From assembly GCF_963576675.1 (NCBI RefSeq), contig NC_088915.1, positions 84,205,501 to 84,269,500 of the forward strand: DNA of 64,000 nt, written 5' to 3'. The stretch's first letter is position 1. Every line of letters begins with the position of its first letter. This stretch comes from Euphorbia lathyris. Lineage: Eukaryota > Streptophyta > Magnoliopsida > Malpighiales > Euphorbiaceae. Below are positions 22,549 to 34,269 of this stretch, one piece after another. Under the pieces are notes generated by a model that did no database searches, was not told the DNA's origin, and saw only the letters and a program-made list of their open reading frames with translations. The position numbers and the translations under genes were made by a program.

Positions 22549-22885
22549 CTGTTTGGTACAGAGCTTTTTGAGGTAAAATTAAAGGTTTAAGCCACTTTAA
22601 AGGTTTGAAAGAGTTTATTGGGTCCAAAAAGCTAATTTTGAAAAAACTGGTTTTAGGAGTTTTTTTATTAGCTTATTGCTATCTCTTTTGAATGATATTT
22701 TTACCTCTAGTTACTACCATTTAACCCCAAATAAATGTGAATTATTACGAAAAAAATAGTCATGCCCTTATTTATCATTTTACACAAACAACTATTAGTA
22801 ATCAGCTAAGTTTTACCAAACACGTTTATACAATCAGCTATTTAAATCAGCTAATAGCTAACCGTTATTTGACAAATAGAGCCCA
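22549..22885. mobile_element. hAT-like MITE
   Basis: The left end GGTCCTGTTTGGTACAGAG and the right end TTGACAAATAGAGCCC form the imperfect inverted repeat common to plant hAT MITEs. The interior has the usual CAGCTAATAGCTAACCG box. I see no clean 8-bp duplication. There is no gene. Confidence 0.5.
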
Positions 22886-23029
22886 TATCATTTGTGAGAG
22901 AAAAGAAAATTTGAAAGGCTTTCATATAACACTTTTTCTGCTACGTTGTCAATTTGATGAAGTACGGTTCCCACGAGGTTCCCTGAATTGTCAGACAAAA
23001 TTGGTTATGGTGTCTAACTCAATATACTT

Positions 23030-23205
23030 TGATGGAGGTGGCTACATACCACATTTATTGTGAAGGTAATCGTGCCACCGATACATTAGCTGGTTTTGGT
23101 ACTAACAATAATAGGATCATGTGGTGGAGCTCAGCTCACGCTTTTTGTGCTTATTTCATTGATGAAGATTCGTGTAATTTAGCTCATTATCATTTTAGAT
23201 AACTC
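23030..23205 (+). pseudogene. LINE RNase H C-terminal remnant
   Basis: In one + frame the segment YCEGNRATDTLAGFG resembles the end of the LINE RNase H domain (HxxREGNxxADxLA). It is followed by WWSSAHAFCAYFIDED and ends next to the first unit of array 1. It is a short fragment, opposite in strand to the LINE piece at 21840-22520. Confidence 0.5.
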
Positions 23206-23252
23206 TCCCTTTAACTTATAATTTTCTATTTTTTCTATTATATTATGGTTTT

Positions 23253-23477
23253 TTGCTGGGTTTAATCCTCTCTGCATTACACAAAATGAAGCAGTTTGGG
23301 AAGGCCAATGGAGAGAAAAAGAAGTGGACTGCTTTGACCACAGAAAATGATAGGTTGAGGGAAGAAAATCAGAGATTGAGGCAAGAAAATGATGAGAGCT
23401 TGGCTGGACCAATGAGTGACTTGAAACTTGCATATTCCAAGCAAGTAAGGCGAGGAAGAGCAACCAACAGGTCCTAA
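23253..23477 (+). pseudogene. Array 1, unit 0: coiled-coil end only
   Basis: Only the C-terminal part is present: a last hydrophobic stretch, then a Lys/Glu-rich coiled coil and tail ending ATNRS. The membrane part is missing because the array starts here. The word HKMKQ replaces the K/Q-KVKEF of other units, so the stop found there in units 1-3 is absent. Confidence 0.7.
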
Positions 23478-23784
23478 GGGGATTTGGCACACTGGGATTC
23501 TTAGTTACTGATCTTGGCACACTAGGATTCTTAGTTACTGATTTGGCACACTTTATTCCAAGCATGTAAGACTTGCAGATAGCCCGTCGTTACTGATATT
23601 CTTAGTTTTTAATTATCTACTTTCTAGTGTTTAATTATTTAGTTATTCATATTATATTTTGTAGTACTAAATTTAGTATGTCATATTTTATTATTTAATC
23701 AATAGTAGTATTGTTGTTTTCCTCCAGAACTATGTTTATTTATTACCGCCGTTTGAGACTTTAATTATTTGTTTTTTATTTCAG

Positions 23785-24520
23785 TTCCTTTTTATCTAAA
23801 ATATTTTCTGATACAAAATTGGCAGTACTCTATTTTTCCAAAGTTATATGCATATTTCTATGGTCATTTATCTTTATTTGGTTTTCTGAAAATATTGATG
23901 GAATTGAATTTTTATCTAGGTTTTGGTTTTTTCTCAGTCCATATGGTTTTGAGTCTGCTATTTCAGGTTTTATGTGGTTGATTCACAAAGACATGAATGC
24001 TAAACTTTCTATCGTATGTGATAGTTTAGTGGCAAAATATATTTTCTTTTATTTGATTTAAAATACATTTCTTTTTGTATCTTCCTTCGCTTTATTCAAA
24101 ATAGGAGACAACATCAATCTTGGTATTATTATTTCCTTCTTTTTCATGGGTGTCCACGCAATTTTATTTGGAATCAATCTAAACTTTGATGTATTTGCTT
24201 TGATGACAACCATTGCATCTATGCTGATTTCATTTGGCTGGATTAAGAAACCATTTCATAATTATGATTTTTTGCTGGATTTAATCCTCTCTGCATTATA
24301 AAAAGTGAAGGAGTTTGTGAAGGCCAATGAAGAGAAAAAGAAGTGGAATGCTTTGACCACAGGAAATGATAGGTTGAGGGAAGAAAATCAGAGATTGAGG
24401 CAAGAAAATGATTAGAGCTTGGCTGGACCAAAAAGTGACTTGAAACTTGCATATTCCAAGCAAGTAAGGTGAGGAAGAGGAACCAACAGGTCCCAAGGAG
24501 ATTTAGCACACTGGAATTCT
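23785..24520 (+). pseudogene. Array 1, unit 1
   Basis: Membrane plus coiled-coil protein of unknown role. The first two to three hydrophobic helices are open to a TAA at 24059-24061 (LI*NTF). Further stops are at about 24299 (before the coiled coil), 24413 (TAG in the coiled coil) and 24469. This is the most damaged unit of the array. Confidence 0.7.
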
Positions 24521-24803
24521 TAGTTACTGATATTGGCACACTAGGATTCTTAGTTACTGATTTGGAACACTTTATTCCAAACAAGTAAGACTTGCAGATA
24601 GCTCGTCGTTACTGATATTCTTAGTTTTTAATTATCTACTTTCTAGTGTTTAATTATTTAGTTATTAATATTATATTTTGTAGTACTAGATTTAGTATGT
24701 CATATTTTATTATTTAATCAATAGTATTATTGTTGTTTTCCTCCAGAACTATGTTTATTTGTTACCGCCGTTTGAGACTTTAATTATTTGTTTTTTTATT
24801 TCA

Positions 24804-25543
24804 GTTCCTTTTTATCTAAAATATTTTCTGATACAAAATTGGCAGTACTCTATTTTTCCAAAGTTATATGCATATTTATATGGTCATTTATGTTTATTTG
24901 GTTTTCTGAAAACATTAATGAAATTAAATTTTTATCTAGGTTTTGGTTTTTTCTCAGTCCATATGGTTTTGAGTCTGCTATTTCCGGTTTTATGTGGTTG
25001 ATTCACAAAGACATGAATGCTAAAGTTTCTATCGTATGTGATAGTTTAGTGGCAAAATATATTTTCTTTTATTTGATTGAAAATACATTTCTTTTTGGAT
25101 CTTCCTTCGCTTTATTCAAAATAGGAGACAACATCAATCTTGGTCTTATTATTTCCTTCTTTTTCATGGGTGTCCATGCAATTTTATTTGGAATCAGTCT
25201 AAACTTTGATGTATTTGCTTTGGTGCCAACCATTGCATCTATGCTAATTTCATTTGGGTGGATTAAGAAACCATTTCATAATTATGATTTTTTGTTAGGT
25301 TTAATCCTCTCTGCATTATAAAAAGTGAAGGAGTTTGTGAAGGCCAATGAAGAGAAAAAGAAGTGGAGTGCTTTGACCACAGAAAATGATAGGTTGAGGG
25401 AAGAAAATCAGAGACTGAGACAAGAAAATGATGAGAGCTTGGCTGGACCAATGAGTGACTTGAAACTTGCATATTCCAAGCAAGTAAGGCGAGGAAGAGC
25501 AACAAACAGGTCCCAAGGGGATTTGACACACTGGGATTCTTAG
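24804..25543 (+). pseudogene. Array 1, unit 2 (longest membrane part)
   Basis: The membrane part is fully open for about 170 codons from the AG at ~24803. Hydrophobic helices lie at roughly residues 18-40, 52-72, 93-111, 115-138 and 141-158. The core NFDVFALVPTIASMLISFGW is the part shared with array 2. A TAA at 25319-25321 (SAL*KVKEF) then separates it from an intact 73-codon coiled coil and tail ending GDLTHWDS. Readthrough or splicing would be needed for a full product; neither is shown. Confidence 0.75.
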
Positions 25544-25681
25544 TTACTGATATTGGCACACTAGGATTCTTAGTTACTGATTTGGCACACTTTATTCCAA
25601 GCAAGTAAGACCGGCAGATAGCTCGTCGTTACTGATATTCTTAGTTTTTAATTATTACTAGATTTAGTATATCATATTTTA

Positions 25682-26177
25682 TTATTTAATGGTTTAAAGC
25701 ACTTTTTGGCCCCTGACCTATCCAAAATTTGTGCATTTGGCTCCTGACTTATTATTTGGTCATATTTGGCCCCAAACCTATCAAATTAGATAAAATCCAA
25801 CTCATATTGAATGAAAAATTAACTGTGTTGGAAAATTAACGGCAGTAACCAATACAAAAATGACACATGATACATAAATAAAATTAATTTTCACTTTATC
25901 GGAACACTAGAAAAAGTTTTTAGGATTTTTTTTACCGTGTAAAATAGTTACTGTTGCCATCTCTATTGAAAATTAATTTTATTTATGTGTCATGTGTCGT
26001 TTTTGTATTGGTGACTGCTGTTAATTTTCCAATAAAGTTAATTTTTCATTCAATATGGGTTGAATTTTATCTAATTTGATAGGTCATGGGCCAAATGTGA
26101 CCAAATAATAAATCAATGGCCAAATCCACAAATTTTAGATAGGTCAGGGCCAAAAAGTACTTTAAGCCTTATTTAAT
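25682..26177. mobile_element. MITE inserted in one array 1 unit
   Basis: The element is 25691-26168 (478 bp). The left end GGTTTAAAGCACTTTTTGGC matches the complement of the right end ending CCAAAAAGTACTTTAAGCC, and the inner arms pair too. The 9-bp duplication TTATTTAAT is exact (25682-25690, 26169-26177). Other units show the empty site TTATTTAATCAATAG. A 9-bp duplication points to a Mutator-type MITE. Confidence 0.92.
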
Positions 26178-26261
26178 CAATAGTAGTATTGTTGTTTTCC
26201 TCCAAAACTGTGTTTATTTATTACCGCTGTTTGGGACTTTAATTATTTATTTTTTATTTCA

Positions 26262-26950
26262 GTTTCTTTTTCATCTAAAATATTTTCTGATACAAAATTG
26301 GCAGTACTCTATTTTTCCAAAGTTATATGTATATTTATATGGTCATTTATGTTTATTTGGTTTCCTGAAAACATTGATGGAATTGAATTTTTATCTAAGT
26401 TTTGGTTTTTTCTCAGTCCATATGGTTTTGAGTCTGCTATTTCCGGTTTTATGTGGTTGATTCACAAAGACATGAATACTAAACTTTCTATCGTATGTGA
26501 TAGTTTAGTGGCAAAAAATATTTTCTTTTGTTTGATTGAAAATACATTTCTTTTTGGATCTTCCTTCGCTTTATTCAAAATAGGAGACAACATCAATCTT
26601 GGTCTTATTATTTCCTTCTTTTTCATGGGTGTCCACGCAATTTTATTTGGAATCAGTCTAAACTTTGATGTATTTGCTTTGGTGCCAACCATTGCATCTA
26701 TGCTGATTTCATTTGGCTGGATTAAGAAACCATTTCATAATTATGATTTTTTGTTGGGTTTAATCCTCTCTGCATTATAAAAAGTGAAGGAGTTTGTGAA
26801 GGCCAATGAAGAGAAAAAGAAGTGGACTGCTTTGATCATAGAAAATGATAGGTTGATGGAAGAAAATCAGAGATTGAGACAAGAAAATGATGAGAGCTTG
26901 GCTGGACCAATGAGTGACTTGAAACTTGCATATTCCAAGCAAGTAAGGTG
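26262..26950 (+). pseudogene. Array 1, unit 3
   Basis: Same architecture as unit 2, with the membrane part open to the identical TAA at 26778-26780. The coiled coil follows without other stops until TGA in the tail near 26949. Its promoter-side spacer carries the MITE at 25691-26168. Sharing the TAA with unit 2 shows the two derive from one ancestor unit. Confidence 0.75.
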
Positions 26951-27279
26951 AGGAAGAGCAACAAACAGGTCCCAATGGGATTTGGCACACTGGGATTCTT
27001 AGTTACTGATATTGGCACACTAGGATTCTTAGTTACTGATTTGGCACACTTTATTCCAAGCAACTAAGACCGGTAGATAGCTCGTCGTTATTGATATTCT
27101 TAGTTTTTAATTATCTACTTTCTAGTATTTAATTATTTAGTTATTAATATTATATTTTATAGTACTAGATTTAGTATATCATATTTTATTATTTAATCAA
27201 TAATAGTATTGTTGTTTTCCTCCAGAACTATGTTTATTTATTACCGCTGTTTGAGACTTTAATTATTTGTTTTTTTATT

Positions 27280-27972
27280 TCAGTTCCTTTTTATCTTATA
27301 TATTTTCTGATACAAAATTGGCAGTACTCTATTTTTCCAAAGTTATATGCATATTTTTATGGTCATTTATGTTTATTTGGTTTCCTGAAAACATTGATGG
27401 AATTGAATTTTTATCTAGGTTTTGGTTTTTTCTCGGTCCAAATGGTTTTGAGTCTGCTATTTCTGGTTTTATGTGGTTGATTCACAAAGACATGAATGCT
27501 AAACTTTCTATCATATGTGATAGTTTAGTGGCAAAAAATATTTTGTTTTGTTTGATTGAAAATACATTTCTTTTTGGATCTTCCTTCGCTTTATTCAAAA
27601 TAGGAGACAACATCAATCTTGGTCTTATTATTTCCTTCTTTTTCATGGGTGTCCACGCAATTTTATTTGGAATCAGTCTAAACTTTGATGTATCTTGCTT
27701 TGGTGCCAACCATTGCATCTATGCTGATTTCATTTGGCTGGATTAAGAAACCATTTCATAATTATGGTTTTTTGCTGGGTTTAATCCTCTTTGCATTACA
27801 AAAAGTGAAGGACTTTGTAAAAGCCAATGAAGAGAAAAAGAAGTGGACTGCTTTGACCGCAGAAAATGATAGGTTGAGGGAAGAAAATCAGAGATTGAGG
27901 CAAGAAAATGATGAGAGCTTGACTGGACCAATGAGTGACTTGAAACCTGCATATTCCAAGCAAGTAAGGTGA
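27280..27972 (+). pseudogene. Array 1, unit 4
   Basis: It lacks the TAA of units 2-3 (CAA there). A single extra base in GATGTATCTTGC, against GATGTATTTGC, near 27693 shifts the frame after NFDV. The upstream frame ends at 27746. The downstream frame from ~27690 is open through the coiled coil to 27972. Confidence 0.75.
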
Positions 27973-28299
27973 GGAAGAGCAACCAATAGGTCCCAAGGGG
28001 ATTTGGCACACTGGGATTCTTAGTTACTTATATTGGCACACTGGGATTCTTAGTTACTGATTTGGCACACTTTATTCCAAGCAAGTAAGACTTGCAGATA
28101 GCTCGTCGTTCCTGATATTCTTAGTTTTTAATTATCTACTTTCTAGTGTTTAATTATTTAGTTATTAATATTATATTTTGTAGTACTAGATTTAGTATGT
28201 CATATTTTATTATTTAATCAATAGTAGTTTTGTTGTTTTCTCCAGAACTATGTTTATTTATTACCGCCGTTTGGGACTTTAATTATTTGTTTTTTATTT

Positions 28300-29042
28300 C
28301 AATTCCTTTTTATCTAAAATATTTTCTGATACAAAATTGGCAGTACTCTATTTTTCCAAAGTAATATGCATATTTATATGGTCATTTATGTTTATTTGGT
28401 TTTCTTAAAACATTGATGGAATTGAATTTTTATCTAGGTTTTGGGTTTTTCTCAGTCCATATGGTTTTGAGTCTGCTCTTTCAGGTTTTATGTGGTTGAT
28501 TCACAAAGACATGAATGCTAAACTTTCTATCGTATGTGATAGTTTAGTGGCAAAATATATTTGCTTTTATTTGATTGAAAATACATTTCTTTTTGGATCT
28601 TCCTTCGCTTTATTCAAAATAGGAGACAACATCAATCTTGGTCTTATTATTTCCTTCTTTTTCATGAGTGTCCATGAAATTTTTTTTGGAATCAGTCTAA
28701 ACTTTGATGTATTTTGCTTTGGTGCCAACCATTGCATCTATGCTGATTTCATTTGGCTGGATTAAGAAACCATTTCATAATTATGGTTTTTTGCTGGGTT
28801 TAATCCTCTTTGCATTACAAAAAGTGAAGGACTTGGTAAAAGCCAATCAAGAGAGAAAAAAGTGGACTACTTTGACCACCGAAAATGATAGGTTGAGGGA
28901 AGAAAATCAGAGATTGAGGCAAGAAAATGATGAGAGCTTGGCTGGACCAATTAGTGACTTGAAACTTGCATATTCCAAGCAAGTAAGGCGAGGAAGAGCA
29001 ACCAACAGGTCCAATGGGGATTTGGCACACTGGGATTCTTAG
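28300..29042 (+). pseudogene. Array 1, unit 5
   Basis: An early TAA lies after WFS near 28404. The same +1 shift region as unit 4 is seen as GTATTTTGC near 28709. The C-terminal frame from 28704 to 29042 encodes the last helix, the coiled coil and the tail ending GDLAHWDS without a break. Confidence 0.75.
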
Positions 29043-29319
29043 TTACTGATATTGGCACACTTAGATTCTTAGTTACTGATTTGGCACACTTTATTCCAAG
29101 CAAGTAAGACTTGCAGATAGCTCGTCGTTACTAATATTCTTAGTTTTGAATTATCTACTTTCTAGTGTTTAATTATTTAGTTATTAATATTATATTTTGT
29201 AGTACAAGATTTAGTATGTCATATTTTATTATTTAATCAATAGTAGTATTGTTGTTTTCTCCAGAACTATGTTTATTTATTACCGCCGTTTGAGACTTTA
29301 ATTATTTGTTTTTTATTTC

Positions 29320-30061
29320 AATTCCTTTTTATCTAAAATATTTTCTGATACAAAATTGGCAGTACTCTATTTTTCCAAAGTAATATGCATATTTATATGG
29401 TCATTTATGTTTATTTGGTTTTCTTAAAACATTGATGGAATTGAATTTTTATCTAGGTTTTGGTTTTTTCTCAGTCCATATGGTTTTGAGTCTGCTCTTT
29501 CAGGTTTTATGTGGTTGATTCATAAAGACATGAATGCTAAACTTTCTATCGTATGTAATAGTTTAGTGGCAAAATATATTTGCTTTTATTTTATTAAAAA
29601 TACATTTCTTTTTGGATCTTCCTTCGCTTTATTCAAAATAGGAGACAACATCAATCTTGGTCTTATTATTTGCTTCTTTTTCATGGGTGTCCACACAATT
29701 TTATTTGGAATGAGTCTAAACTTTGATGTATCTTGCTTTGGTGCCAACCATTGCATCTATGCTGATTTCATTTGGCTGGATTAAGAAACCATTTCATAAT
29801 TATGGTTTTTTGCTGGGTTTAATCCTATTTGCATTACAAAAAGTGAAGGACTTTGTAAAAGCCAATGAAGAGAAAAAGAAGTGGACTGCTTTGACCACAT
29901 AAAATGATAGGTTGAGGGAAGAAAATCAGAGATTGAGGCAAGAAAATGATGAGAGCTTGGCTGGACCAATTAGTGACTTGAAACTTGCATATTCCAAGCA
30001 AGTAAGGCGAGGAAGAGCAACCAACAGGTCCCAACGGGATTTGGCACACTGGGATTCTTAG
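29320..30061 (+). pseudogene. Array 1, unit 6
   Basis: It shows the early TAA after WFS, the +1 base in GTATCTTGC near 29730, and a private TAA in the coiled coil near 29900 (ACATAAAATG). The hydrophobic core is otherwise conserved. Confidence 0.7.
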
Positions 30062-30337
30062 TTACTGATATTGGCACACTGGGATTCTTAGTTACTGATT
30101 TGGCACACTTTATACCAAGCAAGTAAGACTTGCAGATAGCTCGTCGTTCCTGATATTCTTAGTTTTTAATTATCTACTTTCTAGTGTTTAATTATTTAGT
30201 TATTAATATTATATTTTGTAGTACTAGATTTAGTATGTCATATTTTATTATTTAATCAATAGTAGTATTGTTGTTTTCTCCAGAACTATGTTTATTTATT
30301 ACCGCCGTTTGGGACTTTAATTATTTGTTTTTTATTT

Positions 30338-31079
30338 CAATTCCTTTTTATCTAAAATATTTTCTGATACAAAATTGGCAGTACTCTATTTTCCAAAGTA
30401 ATATGCATATTTATATGGTTATTTATGTTTATTTGGTTTTCTTAAAACATTGATGGAATTGAATTTTTATATAGGTTTTGGGTTTTTCTCAGTCCATATG
30501 GTTTTGAGTCTGCTCTTTCAGGTTTTATGTGGTTGATTCACAAAGACATGAATGATAAACTTTCTATCGTATGTGATAGTTTAGTGGCAAAATATATTTG
30601 CTTTTATTTGATTGAAAATACATTTCTTTTTGGATCTTCCTTCGCTTTATTCAAAATAGGAGACAACATCAATCTTGGTCTTATTATTTGCTTCTTTTTC
30701 ATGGGTGTCCACACAATTTTATTTGGAATGAGTCTAAACTTTGATGTATCTTGCTTTGGTGCCAACCATTGCATCTATGCTGATTTCATTTGGCTGGATT
30801 AAGAAACAATTTCATAATTATGGTTTTTTGCTGGGTTTAATCCTCTTTGCATTACAAAAAGTGAAGGACTTGGTAAAAGCCAATGAAGAGAAAAAAAAGT
30901 TGACTGCTTTGACCATAGAAAATGATAGGTTGAGGGAAGAAAGTCAGAGATTGAGGCAAGAAAATGATGAGAGCTTGGCTGGACCAATGAGTGACTTGAA
31001 ACTTGCATATTCCAAGCAAGTAAGGCGAGGAAGAGCAACCAACAGGTCCAAAGGGGATTTGGCACACTGGGATTCTTAG
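30338..31079 (+). pseudogene. Array 1, unit 7
   Basis: It has the early TAA, a 1-bp loss in the T-run near 30390, and the shared +1 base near 30748. The C-terminal frame 30741-31079 is open (112 codons) and includes the coiled coil with RLREESQRLRQEN. Confidence 0.72.
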
Positions 31080-31356
31080 TTACTGATATTGGCACACTTG
31101 GATTCTTAGTTACTGATTTGGCACACTTTATTCCAAGCAAGTAAGACTTGCAGATAGCTCGTCGTTACTAATATTCTTAGTTTTGAATTATCTAGTTTCT
31201 AGTGTTAATTATTTAGTTATTAATATTATATTTTATAGTACTAGATTTAGTATGTCATATTTTCATATTTAATCAATGGTAGTATTGTTGTTTTCCTCCA
31301 GAACTATGTTTATTTATTACCGCCGTTTGGGACTTTAATTATTTGTTTTTTATTTC

Positions 31357-32164
31357 AATTCCTTTTTATCTAAAATATTTTCTGATACAAAATTGGCAGT
31401 ACTCTATTTTTCCAAAGTTATATGCATATTTATATGGTCATTTATGTTTATATGGTTTTCTAAAAACATTGATGGAATTAAATTTTTATCTAGGTTTTGG
31501 TTTTTTCTCAGTCCATATGGTTTTGAGTCTGCTCTTTCCTTTTTTATGTGGTTGATTCATAAAGACATGAATGCTAAACTTTCTATCGTATGTAATAGTT
31601 TAGTGGCAAAATATATTTGCTTTTATTTGATTAAAAATACATTTCTTTTTGGATATGCCTTCGCTTTATTCAAAATAGGAGACAACATCAATCTTGGTCT
31701 TATTATTTCCTTCTTTTTCATGGGTGTCCACGCAATTTTATTTGGAATGAGTCTAAACTTTGATGTATCTTGCTTTGGTGCCAACCATTGCATCTATGCT
31801 GATTTCATTTGGCTGGATTAAGAAACCATTTCATAATTATGGTTTTTTGCTGGGTTTAATCCTTTTTGCATTACAAAAAATGAAGGACTTTGTAAAAGCC
31901 AATGAAGAGAAAAAGAAGTGGACTGCTTTGACCACAGAAAATGATAGGTTGAGGGAAGAAAATCAGAGATTGAGGCAAGAAAATGATGAGAGCTTGGCTG
32001 GACCAATGAGTGACTTGAAACTTGCATATTCCAAGCAAGTAATGGCGAGGAAGAGCAACCAACAGGTCTCAAGGGGATTTGGCACACTAAGATTCTTAGT
32101 TACTGATATTGGCACACTGGGATTCTTAGTTACTGATTTCGCACACTTTATTCCAAGCAAGTAA
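31357..32164 (+). pseudogene. Array 1, unit 8 (last unit)
   Basis: The membrane frame is open from the AG at ~31357 to 31821 (the early TAA of units 5-7 is absent). It is then shifted by the shared +1 base near 31768. The C-terminal frame runs 31760-32164, longer than the others because a base gained near 32043 changes the tail. The array continues as spacer to 32359 and stops against array 2. Confidence 0.72.
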
Positions 32165-32361
32165 GACTTGCAGATAGCTCGTCGTTACTGATATTCTTAG
32201 TTTTTAATTATCTATTTTCTAGAATTTAATTATTTAGTTATTAACATTATATTTTGTAGTACTAGATTTAATATGTCATATTTTATTATTTAATCAATAG
32301 TAGTATTGTTGTTTTCCTCCAGAACTATGTTTATTTATTACCGCTGTTTGGGACTTTAAAG

Positions 32362-32577
32362 CCCCATAACCACTCATGTTGCTTCTTCATTAGTGGATTC
32401 TACAGCAATGGACAATGCTACAATGACGGATACAATAGCCGGAATAAGGGCAAACACATCGAATCCGATAGTTTGCCCTATCATCATGGCATCTATAGCC
32501 ATTGTACCAATCGATACCATAAGCTCTGGAGTTATTTCGGTTCCTAAAAACACTAAGAATTGAGATGTTGCAAACAT
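32362..32577 (-). pseudogene. Array 2, unit 8 (truncated)
   Basis: Only the membrane part is present, from MFATSQFLVFLG to VESTNEEAT. It is cut at the junction with array 1 near 32360. Confidence 0.75.
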
Positions 32578-32699
32578 AAAAAAATACTCGAGTATACTAG
32601 CTACAATATTTCTAGCTAAATAGTACTTGGATCTAAATATGGGTTGATCTTCATCTTCTTTTTGTTGCTGCTCCTTCTGCTAATCTTCATCTTCTTCTT

Positions 32700-33148
32700 G
32701 CTCCCACTCCTCTTGAACTTTCTGGTCGAATACTTTTTTCCATAATATTGTATTTTTTCAGCAGGTCTTTGTAATTTTTCTCCAGTTCCCGATTTCTTTT
32801 CTTCAAAGCCTCGTTTTGCTTTAGCGCGAAAGAGTATTCCGGGTCATTTCCAAATTCAGCCCTCTCATCCTCTCATCTCTTAGAATCGAAGTACTCTTTA
32901 ATCTTCTGAACTAAGAAGATCATGAAAGATAACCCATAACCACTCCTGCTTGCTTCTTCATTAGTGGATTCTACAGTAATGGAGAATGCTACAATGATGA
33001 ATACAATAGCCGAAATAAGGGCAAACACATCGAATCCGATGGTTTGCCCTATCATCATGACATGTATAGCCATTGTACCAATCGATACCATAATCTCTCG
33101 ATTTATTTCGTTTCCTAAAAACACTAAGAATTGAGATGTTGCAAACAT
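32700..33148 (-). pseudogene. Array 2, unit 7
   Basis: Membrane part and FDSKR, then TGA at about 32873 where other units have AGA. The coiled coil is still readable below the stop. Confidence 0.75.
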
Positions 33149-33242
33149 GAGAAAATACTCGAGTATACTAGCTAAATAGTACTTGGATCGAAATATGGGT
33201 TGATCTTCATCTTCTTCTTGTTGCTGCTGCTTCTGCTCATCT

Positions 33243-33704
33243 TCATTTTCTTCTTGCTCCCACTCCTCTTGAACTTTCTGGTCGAATACTTTTTTCCAGA
33301 ATATTGTATTTTTTCAGCAGGTCTTTGTAATTTTTCTTCAGTTCCCGATTTCTTTTCTTCAAAGCCTCATTTTGCTTTAGCCGGAAAGAGTATTTCGGGT
33401 CATTTCCAAATTTAGCCCTCTCATCCTCTCTTCTCTTAGAATCAAAGTACTCCTTAATCTTCTGAACTAAGAAGATCATGAAAGATAATCCATAACCACT
33501 TATGCTTGCTTCTTCATTAGTGGATTCTACAGTAATGGACAATGCTACAATGGCGGATACAATAGCCGGAATAAGGGCAAACACATTGAATCCGATGGTT
33601 TGCCCTATCATCATGGCATGTATAGCCATTGTACCAATCGATACCATAATCTCTGGAGTTATTTCGGTTCCTAAAAACACTAAGAATTGAGATGTTGTAA
33701 ACAT
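33243..33704 (-). CDS. Array 2, unit 6: open membrane/coiled-coil frame
   Basis: An open frame of 153 codons. Hydrophobic segments are at about residues 1-12, 17-60 and 72-84. A basic-acidic region and coiled coil (NEALKKRNRELKKNYKDLLKKY) follow, then a frame-shifted tail ending in RRK. It may start upstream, since sequence for a preceding membrane-proximal segment (SILEYFL) is in frame. There is no known function. It is one of three units with no internal stop, so expression is possible but unproven. Confidence 0.5.
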   Translation of the reverse strand: MFTTSQFLVFLGTEITPEIMVSIGTMAIHAMMIGQTIGFNVFALIPAIVSAIVALSITVESTNEEASISGYGLSFMIFLVQKIKEYFDSKRREDERAKFGNDPKYSFRLKQNEALKKRNRELKKNYKDLLKKYNILEKSIRPESSRGVGARRK

Positions 33705-33798
33705 GAGAAAATACTCGAGTATACTAGCTACAATCTTTCTAGCTAAATAGTATTTAGATCTAAATATGGGTTGATCTTCATTTTCTTCTTGTTAATGC

Positions 33799-34269
33799 TC
33801 ATCTTCGTCTTATTCTTGCTCCCACTTTTCTTGAACTTTCTTGCCAAATACTTTTTTTTTTCAGAATATTGTATTTTTTCAGCAGGTCTTTGTAATTTTT
33901 CTCCACTTCCCGATTTCTTTTCATCAAATCCTCATTTTGCTTTAGCAGGAAAGAGTATTTCGGGTCATTTCCAAATTCAGCCCTCTCATCCTCTCTTCTC
34001 TTAGAATCGAAGCACTCCTTAATCTTCTGAACTAAGAAGATCATGAAAGATAACCCATGACCACTCCTGCTTGCTTCTTCATTAGTGGATTCTACAACAA
34101 TGGACAATGCTACAATGACGGATACAATAGCCGTAATAAGGGCAAACACATCGAATCCGATGGTTTGTCCTATCATCATGGCATGTATAGCAATTTTACC
34201 AATCGATACCATAATCTCTGGATTTATTTCGGTTCCTAAAAACACTAAGAATTGAGATGTTGCAAACAT
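33799..34269 (-). CDS. Array 2, unit 5: open membrane/coiled-coil frame
   Basis: An open frame of 156 codons, same layout as unit 6, with changes CFDSKRR and NEDLMKRNREVEKNYKDL in the charged part. An insertion of T in a T-run near 33850 alters the tail. Sequence upstream of the first Met is again coding-like. No family is recognised. Confidence 0.5.
   Translation of the reverse strand: MFATSQFLVFLGTEINPEIMVSIGKIAIHAMMIGQTIGFDVFALITAIVSVIVALSIVVESTNEEASRSGHGLSFMIFLVQKIKECFDSKRREDERAEFGNDPKYSFLLKQNEDLMKRNREVEKNYKDLLKKYNILKKKSIWQESSRKVGARIRRR

Larger units (their letters stand above)
23220..32359 (+). repeat. Array 1: about nine ~1.02-kb tandem units of an unknown membrane/coiled-coil gene
   Basis: The landmark GGTTTAATCCTCT recurs at about 23257, 24275, 25300, 26758, 27779, 28798, 29817, 30836 and 31855, a spacing of ~1020 bp (1458 where a MITE sits). 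Each unit has a ~340-bp AT-rich spacer ending in TTTTTTATTTCAG, then ~700 bp of coding sequence. The coding part gives about five transmembrane helices, a charged coiled coil (ENDRLREENQRLRQENDES) and a basic tail. The spacer has a good 3' splice-site look, so units might be duplicated exons or separate short genes. The coding core is homologous to array 2. I do not recognise the family. Confidence 0.9.

Noticed and set aside
23179..32160. Repeated reverse-strand frames across array 1 (with KCAKSVTKNPSV and SSHHFLASISDFLPSTYHF segments)
   Set aside because: They are antisense to the coiled-coil coding sequence and recur only because the units are tandem; the + strand has the coherent hydrophobic and heptad pattern.
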